Part shown: piece by piece, positions 7,017-13,861 of the stretch
How the letters are laid out: every line of letters starts with the position of its first letter
Position numbering within the stretch: position 1 is the stretch's first letter
From: Lachnospiraceae bacterium
GTDB lineage: Bacteria; Bacillota; Clostridia; Lachnospirales; Lachnospiraceae
Direction: 5' to 3'
Length of the DNA: 13,861 nt
Assembly (NCBI GenBank): GCA_017613225.1
Contig: JAGAEH010000007.1
Span: 1-13,861 of the forward strand
Translations under genes and position numbers: made by a program
Notes under the pieces: model-generated
What the model was told of the DNA's origin: nothing
Database searches by the model: none
What the model saw: only the letters and a program-made list of their open reading frames with translations

Positions 7017-8128
7017 AAAAATGTCTGTTTGGGGGAACCTTTGATCCGATCCACAACGCGCATCTGACCATGGCGGAGGCCGCCAAAAAGGCTTATGACC
7101 TGGATCAGATCGTGTTCATGACGGCGGGGGACCCCTATTTTAAAACCAGCGAAAAGCGCATCACCCCGGCTGCCATGCGCCTGGAGATGACCCGCCTGGC
7201 CATGGAAGGCCGCGAGGGCTTCGTCGCTTCGGACATGGAAGTGAACCGGGAAGGGCATACCTATACCTGCGAGACCCTGCAGGAACTGGCCGCTGCCGAA
7301 CCTGACACGGAGTGGTACTTCATGATCGGGGCGGACTGCGTGGAGAGCATCGCCCGCTGGTACCGGCCCGATATCATCTTTGACATCGCCTCCGTGATCG
7401 GCGCCAACCGCAACGACCAGATCCCCAAGGAACAGCTGGAAGCCACTGCCTCCCGGCTGCGGGAAGAATTCGGCGCCAGGATCCTGCTGCTGGACTGGGA
7501 GGGCGGCGACGTCTCCTCCAGTGGTATCCGGGAGAGCATCGAACGGGGCGATTACAGCGTTCCCGTCCCGGAAAAGGTGTTGGAATACATCAAGGAGCAT
7601 GAGCTGTATCTGCAGGAAGTGGACGAGGAAGCGATCCTCGAGGAACTGAGGCAGATGCTGAAGCCCTCCCGCTTTCAGCACACCCTGGGCGTCGCGCAGA
7701 CCGCCGAGGAACTGGCAAGGATCCACGGCGCCTCCCCGAAGCGCGCCAGGCTTGCCGGCCTGCTCCACGACTGCGCCAAACCGGACGCCGACGCTCTGGG
7801 TCACGGACCTCAGGGCGCCGTCAAGGCAAAAGAGCACTTCGGCATCAAGGACCAGGGCGTGCTGGACGCCATCCGCACCCACACCACCGGCGAGGCCGCC
7901 ATGCCGCTGCTTTCCATGATCCTCTACGCTGCGGACTACATCGAACCCGGCCGGAACAAGCAGCCCCGCCTGGAGCAGCTGCGCAGGGAGGCGAAAGAAG
8001 ATCTGGACCTGGCCGTTTTCCACATTTCTGAAGATACGCTGAATTATCTGAGGCAGAAGGGCGGCGTGATTGACTCCAAAACCCTGGACGTGTATAATTA
8101 CTACAAATCAAAAGTCAAGGAAAGGTGA
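7013..8128 (+). CDS. nadD: Fused nicotinate-nucleotide adenylyltransferase (NadD) and YqeK-type HD phosphohydrolase
   Basis: One uninterrupted 371-residue frame holds two enzymes that are separate genes in B. subtilis (nadD/yqeJ and yqeK). Residues 1-200 are NadD, which joins nicotinate mononucleotide and ATP to make deamido-NAD: GGTFDPIHNAH (7-17) is the nucleotidyltransferase HxGH-type site, and SSSGIR (168-173) is the second ATP-binding motif. Residues about 205-371 are a YqeK-type HD domain with metal ligands H223, H252-D253 (LLHDCAKPD) and D308 (YAADYIEPGR). B. subtilis YqeK hydrolyses diadenosine tetraphosphate symmetrically to ADP. The join (KVLEYIKEHELYLQEVDEEAILEE) is short and helical, with no internal stop or good internal ribosome binding site that I see. 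The start overlaps the yhbY stop (ATGA), implying coupling. Both active sites look intact. Confidence 0.95.
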   Translation: MKKCLFGGTFDPIHNAHLTMAEAAKKAYDLDQIVFMTAGDPYFKTSEKRITPAAMRLEMTRLAMEGREGFVASDMEVNREGHTYTCETLQELAAAEPDTEWYFMIGADCVESIARWYRPDIIFDIASVIGANRNDQIPKEQLEATASRLREEFGARILLLDWEGGDVSSSGIRESIERGDYSVPVPEKVLEYIKEHELYLQEVDEEAILEELRQMLKPSRFQHTLGVAQTAEELARIHGASPKRARLAGLLHDCAKPDADALGHGPQGAVKAKEHFGIKDQGVLDAIRTHTTGEAAMPLLSMILYAADYIEPGRNKQPRLEQLRREAKEDLDLAVFHISEDTLNYLRQKGGVIDSKTLDVYNYYKSKVKER

Positions 8129-8131
8129 ACC

Positions 8132-8491
8132 ATGGACAATATAAAAGCACTGCTTCCTGTCATCAAAGCCGCAATGCTGGACAAGAAGGCCAACCAGATC
8201 AGGATCCTGGACATTTCGAAGATCTCGAGCATCGCCGATTATTTCGTGATCACCAACGGAGACAACGTCAACCAGGTGCAGGCCATCGTGGACGGCGTGG
8301 AAGAAGCTCTCAGCAAGCTGGGGCATCATCCCCGGGCCATCGAAGGCTACCGCAGCGCGGGCTGGATCCTGATGGACTACGGCGATATCGTCGTCAATGT
8401 TTTCTCCAAGGAAGACCGGCTGTTCTTCGATCTTGAAAGGATCTGGAAGGACGGCATCCCGGTGGATGTCGATACTGACGAGGTGAAATGA
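8132..8491 (+). CDS. rsfS: Ribosome silencing factor RsfS (DUF143)
   Basis: A 119-residue protein of normal length that binds L14 on the 50S subunit and blocks joining with the 30S when nutrients are scarce. Family motifs are clear: IADYFVITNG (34-43), EGYRSAGWILMDYGDIVVNVF (71-91), and the terminal DLERIWKDG. It begins three bases after the nadD-yqeK stop with AAAGGTGA as ribosome binding site. Its stop overlaps the ATG of the HlyD-like gene (ATGA at 8488-8491). The gene order nadD, yqeK, rsfS matches that of B. subtilis (yqeJ-yqeK-yqeL). Confidence 0.97.
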   Translation: MDNIKALLPVIKAAMLDKKANQIRILDISKISSIADYFVITNGDNVNQVQAIVDGVEEALSKLGHHPRAIEGYRSAGWILMDYGDIVVNVFSKEDRLFFDLERIWKDGIPVDVDTDEVK

Positions 8492-9846
8492 AAAAACAGC
8501 AAGTCGTGAAGATGCGCCAGAGAAAGCACATCTTCTTCGGCGTGATCATCTTCCTGATGGTACTGGCTTATCTCACCTATCACGCGGTGAGTTTCCTCAC
8601 CAGGGAAAAGCCTGCCGTCTATACCATCGGCGAGCAGACCTCCCTTGCCCAGAACCGGAGCTACACCGGCCTGATCATCCGGCAGGAGAGAGTCGAAAAG
8701 ACCGAAAGGCCCGGGATCGTGAATTATTACGTCCCGGCTTCTTCCCGTGTGTCCGTAAACGACGTCGTTTATTCCGTGGACGAGACCGGCAATTTCACCA
8801 AGATCGCCGCGGAAGAAGGTTTTCAGCACGTCCGGAACACGGACGTTTCCGAGTTTTTAAACGAATATTCCTCCGGCTATGACGGCAAGGATTTTTCCAG
8901 CGTCTACGACCTGAAATACGAGCTGAACAGCCGGCTGCTCTTATCCGCCTCCGCCGCGGAGCTGGAGCGCTTTGCCCGGGATTTCATCACGGGTTTTGAG
9001 ATGCACAAGGCCGCTGCTACCGGGCTTGTGGAATACTACGTGGACGGCTTCGAAGAGTTTAACGAGGCCTCCATCACCGCGGAGGACTTTGACCGCTCCG
9101 CTTATGAAAAGAAACAGCTGTCCGCCATGACCCAGGCCGCTGCCGGCGATCCTGTCTACAAACTGATCACCACGGAAGCCTGGGACATCTACATTCCGCT
9201 GACCACTTCGGAAGCCGCTTCCATGACCGAGACGAAATCGGTGAAAGTCCGCTTCACCGAAGCCGACCTGGAGACCACGGTCCGCTTCTCCCTGGTCCAC
9301 GGCGCCGATGACAATTATTTCGGCAAGCTGACCCTGACCAAATACCTGCTGCGCTACGCCGACAGCCGCTACCTGAAGCTGGAATTGCTTCGGGAGGAGA
9401 AGAGCGGCCTGCAGATACCCAAGAGCGCAGCCGCGGAGGAAGAGCTTTACGTGATCCCCGCGGATTATCTCACCACCGGCGGCAACAGTGATTCCTACGG
9501 TTTCCAGACCAGGCCCGCCGGGGACACCGGCGCGCTTGCCACCTTCACCCCCGTCAGCATCCTCTATAAGAACGACACCTTCTGCTATATCGAAAAGAAG
9601 GCCCTGGAACAGGGCACCGTGCTGGTAAAGCCCGGTTCCACCGAGACCTTCCGGGTACTCAGCACGGAAAAGCTCACCGGCGCCTATAACGTCAACCGCG
9701 GCTATGCGGTATTCAAGGTATTTGAAGTGCTGGATGAGAGCGAGGATTACTATATCATCAAAAACGGGTCCTACAACGGGCTCTCCGCTTATGACAAGAT
9801 CCTGCTCTACCCTACATTTGGGATGAACGGGGACTTCATATACTGA
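8488..9846 (+). CDS. Membrane-anchored HlyD-like (periplasmic adaptor-like) protein
   Basis: A 452-residue protein with a short basic N-terminus and one strong membrane helix (about 15-37, FFGVIIFLMVLAYLTYHAV), so most of the protein should lie outside the membrane. After the helix comes a beta-rich stretch resembling half of the lipoyl/barrel-sandwich fold of HlyD adaptors (GIVNYYVPASSRVSVNDVVY, about 72-91). A helical middle part (about 120-220) and a beta-rich C-terminus (GTVLVKPGSTETFRV, AVFKVFEVLDESEDYYIIKN) follow. I see no TolC-docking hairpin of normal length, and no transporter gene next to it. It is translationally coupled to rsfS (ATGA overlap) and lies just before sepF. The HlyD-like call is from fold-type motifs and is moderate. 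A role in cell envelope or division is inference from position only. Confidence 0.7.
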   Translation: MKKQQVVKMRQRKHIFFGVIIFLMVLAYLTYHAVSFLTREKPAVYTIGEQTSLAQNRSYTGLIIRQERVEKTERPGIVNYYVPASSRVSVNDVVYSVDETGNFTKIAAEEGFQHVRNTDVSEFLNEYSSGYDGKDFSSVYDLKYELNSRLLLSASAAELERFARDFITGFEMHKAAATGLVEYYVDGFEEFNEASITAEDFDRSAYEKKQLSAMTQAAAGDPVYKLITTEAWDIYIPLTTSEAASMTETKSVKVRFTEADLETTVRFSLVHGADDNYFGKLTLTKYLLRYADSRYLKLELLREEKSGLQIPKSAAAEEELYVIPADYLTTGGNSDSYGFQTRPAGDTGALATFTPVSILYKNDTFCYIEKKALEQGTVLVKPGSTETFRVLSTEKLTGAYNVNRGYAVFKVFEVLDESEDYYIIKNGSYNGLSAYDKILLYPTFGMNGDFIY

Positions 9847-9876
9847 TATTTTGTGGTTTCGGCCTAAAAAATCATG

Positions 9877-9905
9877 TTGACAGCACAGTAAAAAAATAAG
9901 ATAAT
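9877..9905 (+). promoter_or_regulatory. Near-consensus sigma-A promoter for sepF
   Basis: TTGACA (9877-9882), a perfect -35, and GATAAT (9900-9905), 5 of 6 for the -10, are separated by exactly 17 bp. The spacer and flanks are A/T-rich in an otherwise GC-rich region. The predicted transcription start is near 9912, leaving a 5' UTR of about 26 nt. This is the strongest promoter I see in the window. No clear terminator lies between the HlyD-like stop (9846) and this promoter. Confidence 0.85.
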
Positions 9906-9937
9906 AACCATATATTTTTGAATGGGAGAACCTAACG

Positions 9938-10495
9938 ATGGCTGGTATTTTTAATAAAATAGTCAATTCCATGCGTCTGAACGACGAAGAAGACGACGAT
10001 TACGAATTTGAGCCCGACGCGGAGCTGGATCTGGATTTCGAAAAGGAAGAAAAGCCCGCGAAGCCCCAGAAGCCTTTCACCAAGAGCTCCATCCGCGAGC
10101 CCGATTCCGCGCTGCTGGAACTGGATGACGAGCCGGAGGAAGAACCCCGGCGCAGATTCTCTTCCCGCAAGTCCAACAATGTGGTGCCAATGCGCCAGAA
10201 CCGCGTCAATTTCGAGGTCTGCATGGTGAAGCCTTCTTCCATGGCGGATGCCAAGGAGCTGTGCGACATCCTGATCGGCGGCAGGGCAGTGGTCATCAAC
10301 ATGGAGGGCGTCAACCTGGAGCTGGCTCAGCGCGTGATCGACTTCGCCTCCGGCGCCTGCTATTCCCTGAAGGGCAACCTGCAGAACATCTCGCGCAACA
10401 TCTTCATCGTCACGCCCAGCAACATCGGCCTGACCGGCGACTTCAATACCACGAAGAGCAAGAACAACACCACCAACGTAAACATTAACATGTAA
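9938..10495 (+). CDS. sepF: Cell division protein SepF
   Basis: A 185-residue membrane-associated protein that binds FtsZ and organises or tethers the Z-ring. The first residues (MAGIFNKIVNSMRL) form an amphipathic membrane-targeting helix. A long acidic, Pro-containing linker follows (about 16-85, very rich in Asp and Glu). The globular SepF (DUF552) domain covers about 90-168 (VNFEVCMVKPSSMADAKEL, VVINMEGVNLELAQRVIDF, IFIVTPSNIGLTGDF), and a short Asn/Thr-rich tail ends the protein. GGGAGA lies about eight bases ahead of the ATG. The gene has its own strong promoter. The downstream gene is lspA rather than the ylmG-ylmH-divIVA set found in Bacillus. Confidence 0.97.
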   Translation: MAGIFNKIVNSMRLNDEEDDDYEFEPDAELDLDFEKEEKPAKPQKPFTKSSIREPDSALLELDDEPEEEPRRRFSSRKSNNVVPMRQNRVNFEVCMVKPSSMADAKELCDILIGGRAVVINMEGVNLELAQRVIDFASGACYSLKGNLQNISRNIFIVTPSNIGLTGDFNTTKSKNNTTNVNINM

Positions 10496-10511
10496 TAAAG
10501 CGATCGGACAG

Positions 10512-10560
10512 ACCGGGCCTCTGTAGTAGCTTGATACTATGGGCGGCCCGGTTTCCTTGT
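10512..10560 (+). terminator. Long hairpin between sepF and lspA, possible terminator or attenuator
   Basis: ACCGGGCC (10512-10519) pairs with GGCCCGGT (10545-10552). The stem continues inward past a single bulged C, with some G-U pairs, to TAGTA/TACTA around a GCTTGA loop, giving about 17 pairs in all. A broken T-rich run (TTTCCTTGT) follows. This resembles an intrinsic terminator, but the T tract is interrupted and lspA begins only 18 bp after the stem with no promoter between. It may therefore be a leaky terminator or attenuator that lowers lspA-rluD relative to sepF. Confidence 0.7.
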
Positions 10561-10570
10561 TAAGAAACAC

Positions 10571-11068
10571 ATGACCAGATCCAAAAAACTACCTTTAGCG
10601 CTGCTGCTGATCGCCGCCCTGGTCTCCATCGACCAGTGGACCAAAGGCATGGCAGTGGAATTTCTGAAAGACAAGGCCGCCGTTCCCCTCATCCCGGGAT
10701 GGCTTGAACTTCAATACTCCGAAAACCGCGGCGCGGCCTTCGGCCTGCTGCAGGACGGCCGCATCTTTTTCCTGATCGTCACCGCCGCCGTCCTGGCGGC
10801 CATGGCCTGGTTCTTTGTCCGCATCCCCGAGAAAAAACGGTATCTGCCAATCATGATCCTCCTGCCCATCATCGCGGGAGGCGCCATCGGCAACATGATC
10901 GACCGGCTGATGAACGGCTATGTGGTGGACTTCATCTATCTGTCCGTCATCAATTTCCCGATCTTCAACCTGGCGGATATCTTTGTGTCCTGGTCCGCCG
11001 TGCTGCTGATCCTGTTCATGATCTTCAAGTACAAGGACGAGGACATCAAGGAGTTGTTTGGGAAATGA
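10571..11068 (+). CDS. lspA: Lipoprotein signal peptidase (signal peptidase II)
   Basis: A 165-residue integral membrane aspartyl protease that removes the signal peptide from diacylglyceryl-modified prolipoproteins. Four membrane segments are apparent (about 7-24, 64-82, 91-108, 134-152). Conserved motifs are DQWTK (21-25), ENRGAAFGLL (51-60), GNMIDR (107-112), VVDF (118-121) and FNLADIF (132-138). By alignment to the family, D120 and D136 are the likely catalytic pair, with N108, D111 and R112 structural. The start at 10571 has only a poor ribosome binding site (TAAGAAACAC), and no other in-frame start lies between it and the upstream hairpin. The 3' end overlaps the rluD-family gene by ATGA. 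Confidence 0.97.
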   Translation: MTRSKKLPLALLLIAALVSIDQWTKGMAVEFLKDKAAVPLIPGWLELQYSENRGAAFGLLQDGRIFFLIVTAAVLAAMAWFFVRIPEKKRYLPIMILLPIIAGGAIGNMIDRLMNGYVVDFIYLSVINFPIFNLADIFVSWSAVLLILFMIFKYKDEDIKELFGK

Positions 11069-11994
11069 CCGAGCTGCTCTACACCGACTGCTCGGACGCG
11101 GGGGAACGGATCGACGCCTGGCTGGCGGATCAGTTCGAGGACCTCTCCAGGTCCTATCTGCAGAAGCTGATCAAGGAAGGGCTGGTCCTGGCAGACGAAA
11201 GCCCCGTCAAGGCCAATTACAGGCTTCGGGGCGGCGAGATCCTGAAGGTGGAAGTTCCCCAGGCCGTGGTGCCGGAGATCCCTGCGGAGGACATTCCCCT
11301 GGACATCCTCTATGAAGACGCCGACCTGATCTTTGTCAACAAGCCCCGGGGAATGGTGGTGCATCCCGCTGCCGGCCACCAGAGCGGCACCCTTGTGAAT
11401 GCGCTGCTGTACCACTGCGGTCCGGAGCTCTCCGGGATCAACGGCATCGCCAGGCCCGGCATCGTCCACCGGATCGACCGGGACACCTCCGGCGTGATCG
11501 TGGCCTGCAAGAACGACGCGGCCCACCGCTGCCTGGCCGAACAGTTCGCGGTGCACAGCATCACCAGACGGTACTTTGCCATTTGCCACGGCAGGTTCAA
11601 GGCGGAAGAGGGCGCCGTGGACGCCCCCATAGGCCGGTCTCCAAAGGACCGCAAGAAGATGGCCGTGGTGCCGGGCGGAAAACATGCCGTCACCCATTAC
11701 AGGGTGCTGGAACAGAACGACAAATACGCCTTCGTCCGGCTGGAGCTGGAGACCGGAAGGACCCACCAGATCCGCGTCCACATGACGCACATCGGCCATC
11801 CGCTGCTGGGCGACGCCGTATACGGGAACCGTCCCGATCCCTTCCATGCGGAAGGACAGACCCTTCACGCGGCCGTGCTGGGGCTGAAGCATCCCGCCGA
11901 CGGGAGATATCTGGAGCTTACCGCGCCGCTGCCGGAATACTTCAGAACACTGATGGAAAAGGCCGGCCTTACAGTTCCGCAGGAATTGTCCTGA
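11065..11994 (+). CDS. rluD: RluA/RluD-family 23S rRNA pseudouridine synthase
   Basis: A 309-residue enzyme that isomerises uridines to pseudouridine in RNA. An S4 RNA-binding domain (about 14-62, ERIDAWLADQF, RSYLQKLIKEGLV) precedes the catalytic domain, which contains the signature GIVHRIDRDTSGVIV with D138 as the catalytic aspartate. LETGRTHQIRVHM and HPLLGDAVYG are also conserved. The start lies in the ATGA overlap with lspA; the pair lspA-rluD(ylyB) is also adjacent in B. subtilis. The exact target uridines cannot be told from sequence alone, so the symbol denotes the family. No clear terminator follows. Confidence 0.93.
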   Translation: MTELLYTDCSDAGERIDAWLADQFEDLSRSYLQKLIKEGLVLADESPVKANYRLRGGEILKVEVPQAVVPEIPAEDIPLDILYEDADLIFVNKPRGMVVHPAAGHQSGTLVNALLYHCGPELSGINGIARPGIVHRIDRDTSGVIVACKNDAAHRCLAEQFAVHSITRRYFAICHGRFKAEEGAVDAPIGRSPKDRKKMAVVPGGKHAVTHYRVLEQNDKYAFVRLELETGRTHQIRVHMTHIGHPLLGDAVYGNRPDPFHAEGQTLHAAVLGLKHPADGRYLELTAPLPEYFRTLMEKAGLTVPQELS

Positions 11995-12039
11995 GCGCGG
12001 TATTCCGGCCCCGTCTGTATTGTGTATATAAGTAAAATA

Positions 12040-12068
12040 TTGAAATATAACAACGTTTGTGCTATTGT
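12040..12068 (+). promoter_or_regulatory. Candidate promoter for the cytidylate kinase-like gene
   Basis: TTGAAA (12040-12045) and TATTGT (12063-12068) lie 17 bp apart in an AT-rich 113-bp gap between rluD and the next gene. Matches are 5 of 6 (-35) and 4 of 6 (-10). Other AT-rich hexamers overlap it, so the exact position is uncertain. It would start transcripts near 12075 and drive the kinase-like gene and glmM. Confidence 0.5.
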
Positions 12069-12107
12069 ATAGCCAAATTGTAATTTCCAGCGAAAGGAGG
12101 AATTCTC

Positions 12108-12803
12108 ATGTTTGGCAACAGGATCGTTACGATCGGCCGCGAGTTTGGCAGCGGCGGAAGACTGATCGGTCAAAAGCTTGCCGAGCGCATGGGGGTCAAC
12201 TGCTACGACAAAGAGCTGATCAACCTGGCCTCCAAGGAAAGCGGACTCTGTACGGAAGTCTTCGAAAACAACGACGAAAAGCCTCTCAACAGTTTTTTCT
12301 ATTCCCTTGTCATGGATACCGGCGCCCTGGGACAGACCTTCGCGGGCTACATGGACGCGCCGCTGAATCAGAAAGTCTTTCTGGCCCAGTTCGAGACCAT
12401 CCAGCGCCTGGCGGAGCGCGAATCCTGCGTCATCGTAGGAAGATGCGCCGACTACGCGCTGCATGATTATCCCAACACCATCCACGTCTTCATCTCCGGC
12501 GAAATGCAGGACAAGGTGGAGCGTGTCTCCAGGTACAATAACATTTCAAAGGACAAAGCCCTGGACCTGATCGCCAAATCCGACAAGAAGAGGGCCAACT
12601 ATTATAATTATTACTCCAACAAAAAGTGGGGTCTCGCCTCCACATACGATCTCTGCATCAACAGTTCTCTGACCGGCGTGGACGGCGCGGTGGACGTGAT
12701 CATGAAGTTCATCGAAGTCAAGGAAGCCCTTCAGCGCAGGAATGAAATCGAGTCCATGGACGAGGACTACAAGGAAAACAGCAATCTCTTTGATCCAGAT
12801 TAA
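12108..12803 (+). CDS. Cytidylate kinase-like family protein (PF13189 type)
   Basis: A 231-residue P-loop NTPase-like protein. It begins RIVTIGREFGSGGRLIGQKLAERMGVNCYDKELI, the family pattern. The loop (G10-R18) has GSGGR in place of the GxGK[ST] of true nucleotide kinases, so the usual Walker Lys is replaced. Later family marks are CVIVGRCADYAL (about 107-118), and NYYNYYSNKKWGLASTYDLCINSS (about 164-187). It is common in Clostridia and Bacteroidetes; its substrate is not established and CMP kinase activity should not be assumed. AAAGGAGG lies upstream of the ATG. It is 22 bp before glmM and probably cotranscribed with it. No membrane segment is visible. Confidence 0.88.
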   Translation: MFGNRIVTIGREFGSGGRLIGQKLAERMGVNCYDKELINLASKESGLCTEVFENNDEKPLNSFFYSLVMDTGALGQTFAGYMDAPLNQKVFLAQFETIQRLAERESCVIVGRCADYALHDYPNTIHVFISGEMQDKVERVSRYNNISKDKALDLIAKSDKKRANYYNYYSNKKWGLASTYDLCINSSLTGVDGAVDVIMKFIEVKEALQRRNEIESMDEDYKENSNLFDPD

Positions 12804-12825
12804 CATAGACAGAAGGTGAGAATTT

Positions 12826-13861
12826 ATGGGAAAGTATTTTGGAACAGATGGTTTTCGCGGGAAAGCAGGCGTTGACTTAAGAGCCGACCACGCATTCAAG
12901 ATCGGCCGCTTCCTTGGCTGGTATTATTCCAACCAGCACGAGGAGGCCAAGATCGTGATCGGCAAGGATACCCGGCGTTCCTCCTATATGTTTGAAAATG
13001 CGCTGGCCGCGGGCATTACCGCTTCCGGCGCCGACGCCTACCTGCTGCACGTCACCACCACGCCCTGCGTGAGCTACATCACCAGGACCGACAAGTTCGA
13101 CTGCGGCGTGATGATCTCCGCCAGCCACAACCCCTACTACGACAACGGCATCAAGCTGATGAACGCGGAAGGCGAAAAGATGGACGACGACCTCCAGGAT
13201 GAGCTGGAGCGCTATCTGGACGGCGAGAGCGGCGAGTTCCCCAACCGGAGCGAGGACAAGATCGGCAAGACCATCGACTATTATTCCGGCAGGAACCGCT
13301 ACATCGGCTACCTGACCAGCCTGGCCACCCAGTCCTTCACCCGCAAGAAAGTGGGCCTGGACTGCGCCAACGGCAGCTCCTGGATGATCGGCCGCGCCGC
13401 CTTTGACGCCCTGGGCGCCAAGACCTACGTCATCAACGCGGATCCCGACGGCGTGAACATCAACACCAACTGCGGCTCCACTCACATTGACGGGCTCTGC
13501 GAGTTCGTCAAGGAGAACCACCTGGACGTGGGCTTTGCCTTTGACGGCGACGCGGACCGCTGCCTGGCCGTGGACGAAAACGGCGAAGTGGTGAACGGCG
13601 ACAAGATCATGTACATCTGCGCCAAGTTCCTGAAGGAACGGGGCCAGCTGCCTTCCAACACCGTCGTGACCACCGTCATGTCCAACTTCGGCCTCTACAA
13701 AGCTCTGGATGAGCTGGGCATCGGCTATGACAAGACCAAAGTCGGCGACCGCTATGTCTACGAGGATATGAAGGCCTACAACCACCTGATCGGCGGTGAG
13801 CAGTCCGGTCATATCATTTTCCGCAAGTACGCGCATACCGGCGACGGCATCATCACCGCCA
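12826..13861 (+). CDS. glmM: Phosphoglucosamine mutase, 3' end outside window
   Basis: Interconverts glucosamine-6-phosphate and glucosamine-1-phosphate on the way to UDP-GlcNAc for peptidoglycan. The first 345 residues are in the window; the family is usually about 445-450 long, so roughly the last 100 (the phosphate-binding domain 4) are missing. Visible motifs: YFGTDGFRG at the N-terminus, the phosphoserine loop ISASHNP with S100 as the expected phosphorylated residue, the Mg site DGDADR (D240, D242, D244, R245), and the sugar-binding loop GGEQSGH (323-329). The ATG follows AAGGTGAG at good distance, 22 bp after the kinase-like gene. The call over phosphomannomutase rests on the GTDGFRG start and the GEQSGH loop. 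Confidence 0.96.
   Translation, partial: MGKYFGTDGFRGKAGVDLRADHAFKIGRFLGWYYSNQHEEAKIVIGKDTRRSSYMFENALAAGITASGADAYLLHVTTTPCVSYITRTDKFDCGVMISASHNPYYDNGIKLMNAEGEKMDDDLQDELERYLDGESGEFPNRSEDKIGKTIDYYSGRNRYIGYLTSLATQSFTRKKVGLDCANGSSWMIGRAAFDALGAKTYVINADPDGVNINTNCGSTHIDGLCEFVKENHLDVGFAFDGDADRCLAVDENGEVVNGDKIMYICAKFLKERGQLPSNTVVTTVMSNFGLYKALDELGIGYDKTKVGDRYVYEDMKAYNHLIGGEQSGHIIFRKYAHTGDGIITA

Noticed and set aside
5954..8023. Very long open frame (689 codons) on the - strand across obgE, yhbY and nadD-yqeK
   Set aside because: It is the antisense shadow of GC-rich genes with clear family motifs, spans three of them, and its translation has no recognisable motif.
12877..13836. 319-codon - strand open frame opposite glmM
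   Set aside because: Composition is Val/Ala/Gly/His-rich as expected for the reverse of a GC-rich gene; glmM motifs on the + strand explain the region.

Overview
This window is a GC-rich, densely packed chromosomal segment from a member of the Clostridia, most likely Lachnospiraceae-like. The evidence is the gene order (radical SAM/DUF2344 pair, RNase G, L21, L27, Obg, YhbY, NadD, YqeK, RsfS, then SepF, LspA, RluD, GlmM), the L27 sequence type, and strong AAGGAGG-type ribosome binding sites. Every supported gene lies on the + strand. I see no tRNA, rRNA, CRISPR array, insertion sequence, phage gene or attachment site. The content is mostly core genome, and the unusual points are deviations from the normal layout.

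Layout. (1) 2-4559: a radical SAM protein cut by the window start, its overlapping DUF2344 partner, a short RNase E/G, and an unrecognised 278-residue protein. (2) 4560-5410: a 211-bp intergenic region with a good sigma-A promoter and a probable L21 leader, then rplU and rpmA, closed by a strong intrinsic terminator. The Prp protease gene that normally sits between rplU and rpmA in Firmicutes is missing, and L27 also lacks the N-terminal extension that Prp removes. (3) 5429-9846: obgE, yhbY, a fused nadD-yqeK, rsfS and a membrane-anchored HlyD-like protein, with several ATGA stop/start overlaps and no room for internal promoters between them. (4) 9877-11994: a near-consensus promoter drives sepF, then a long hairpin, then lspA and rluD, which overlap. 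The ylmG, ylmH, divIVA and ileS genes that separate sepF from lspA in Bacillus are not here. (5) 12040-13861: a weak promoter candidate, a cytidylate kinase-like P-loop protein, and glmM, cut by the window end.

Working together. Blocks 1-3 concentrate on ribosome biogenesis and RNA metabolism (RNase G, L21, L27, Obg, YhbY, RsfS), with NAD synthesis and dinucleotide turnover (NadD-YqeK) embedded. Blocks 4-5 concern the cell envelope and division (SepF at the Z-ring, LspA in lipoprotein maturation, GlmM supplying the UDP-GlcNAc precursor), plus rRNA pseudouridylation (RluD family). I found no convincing wholly new defence or mobile system. The best leads are the paired loss of Prp and the L27 extension, the NadD-YqeK fusion, the radical SAM/DUF2344 pair of unknown function, the orphan 278-residue gene, the HlyD-like protein without a transporter, and two terminator-like hairpins lying inside what otherwise look like operons.
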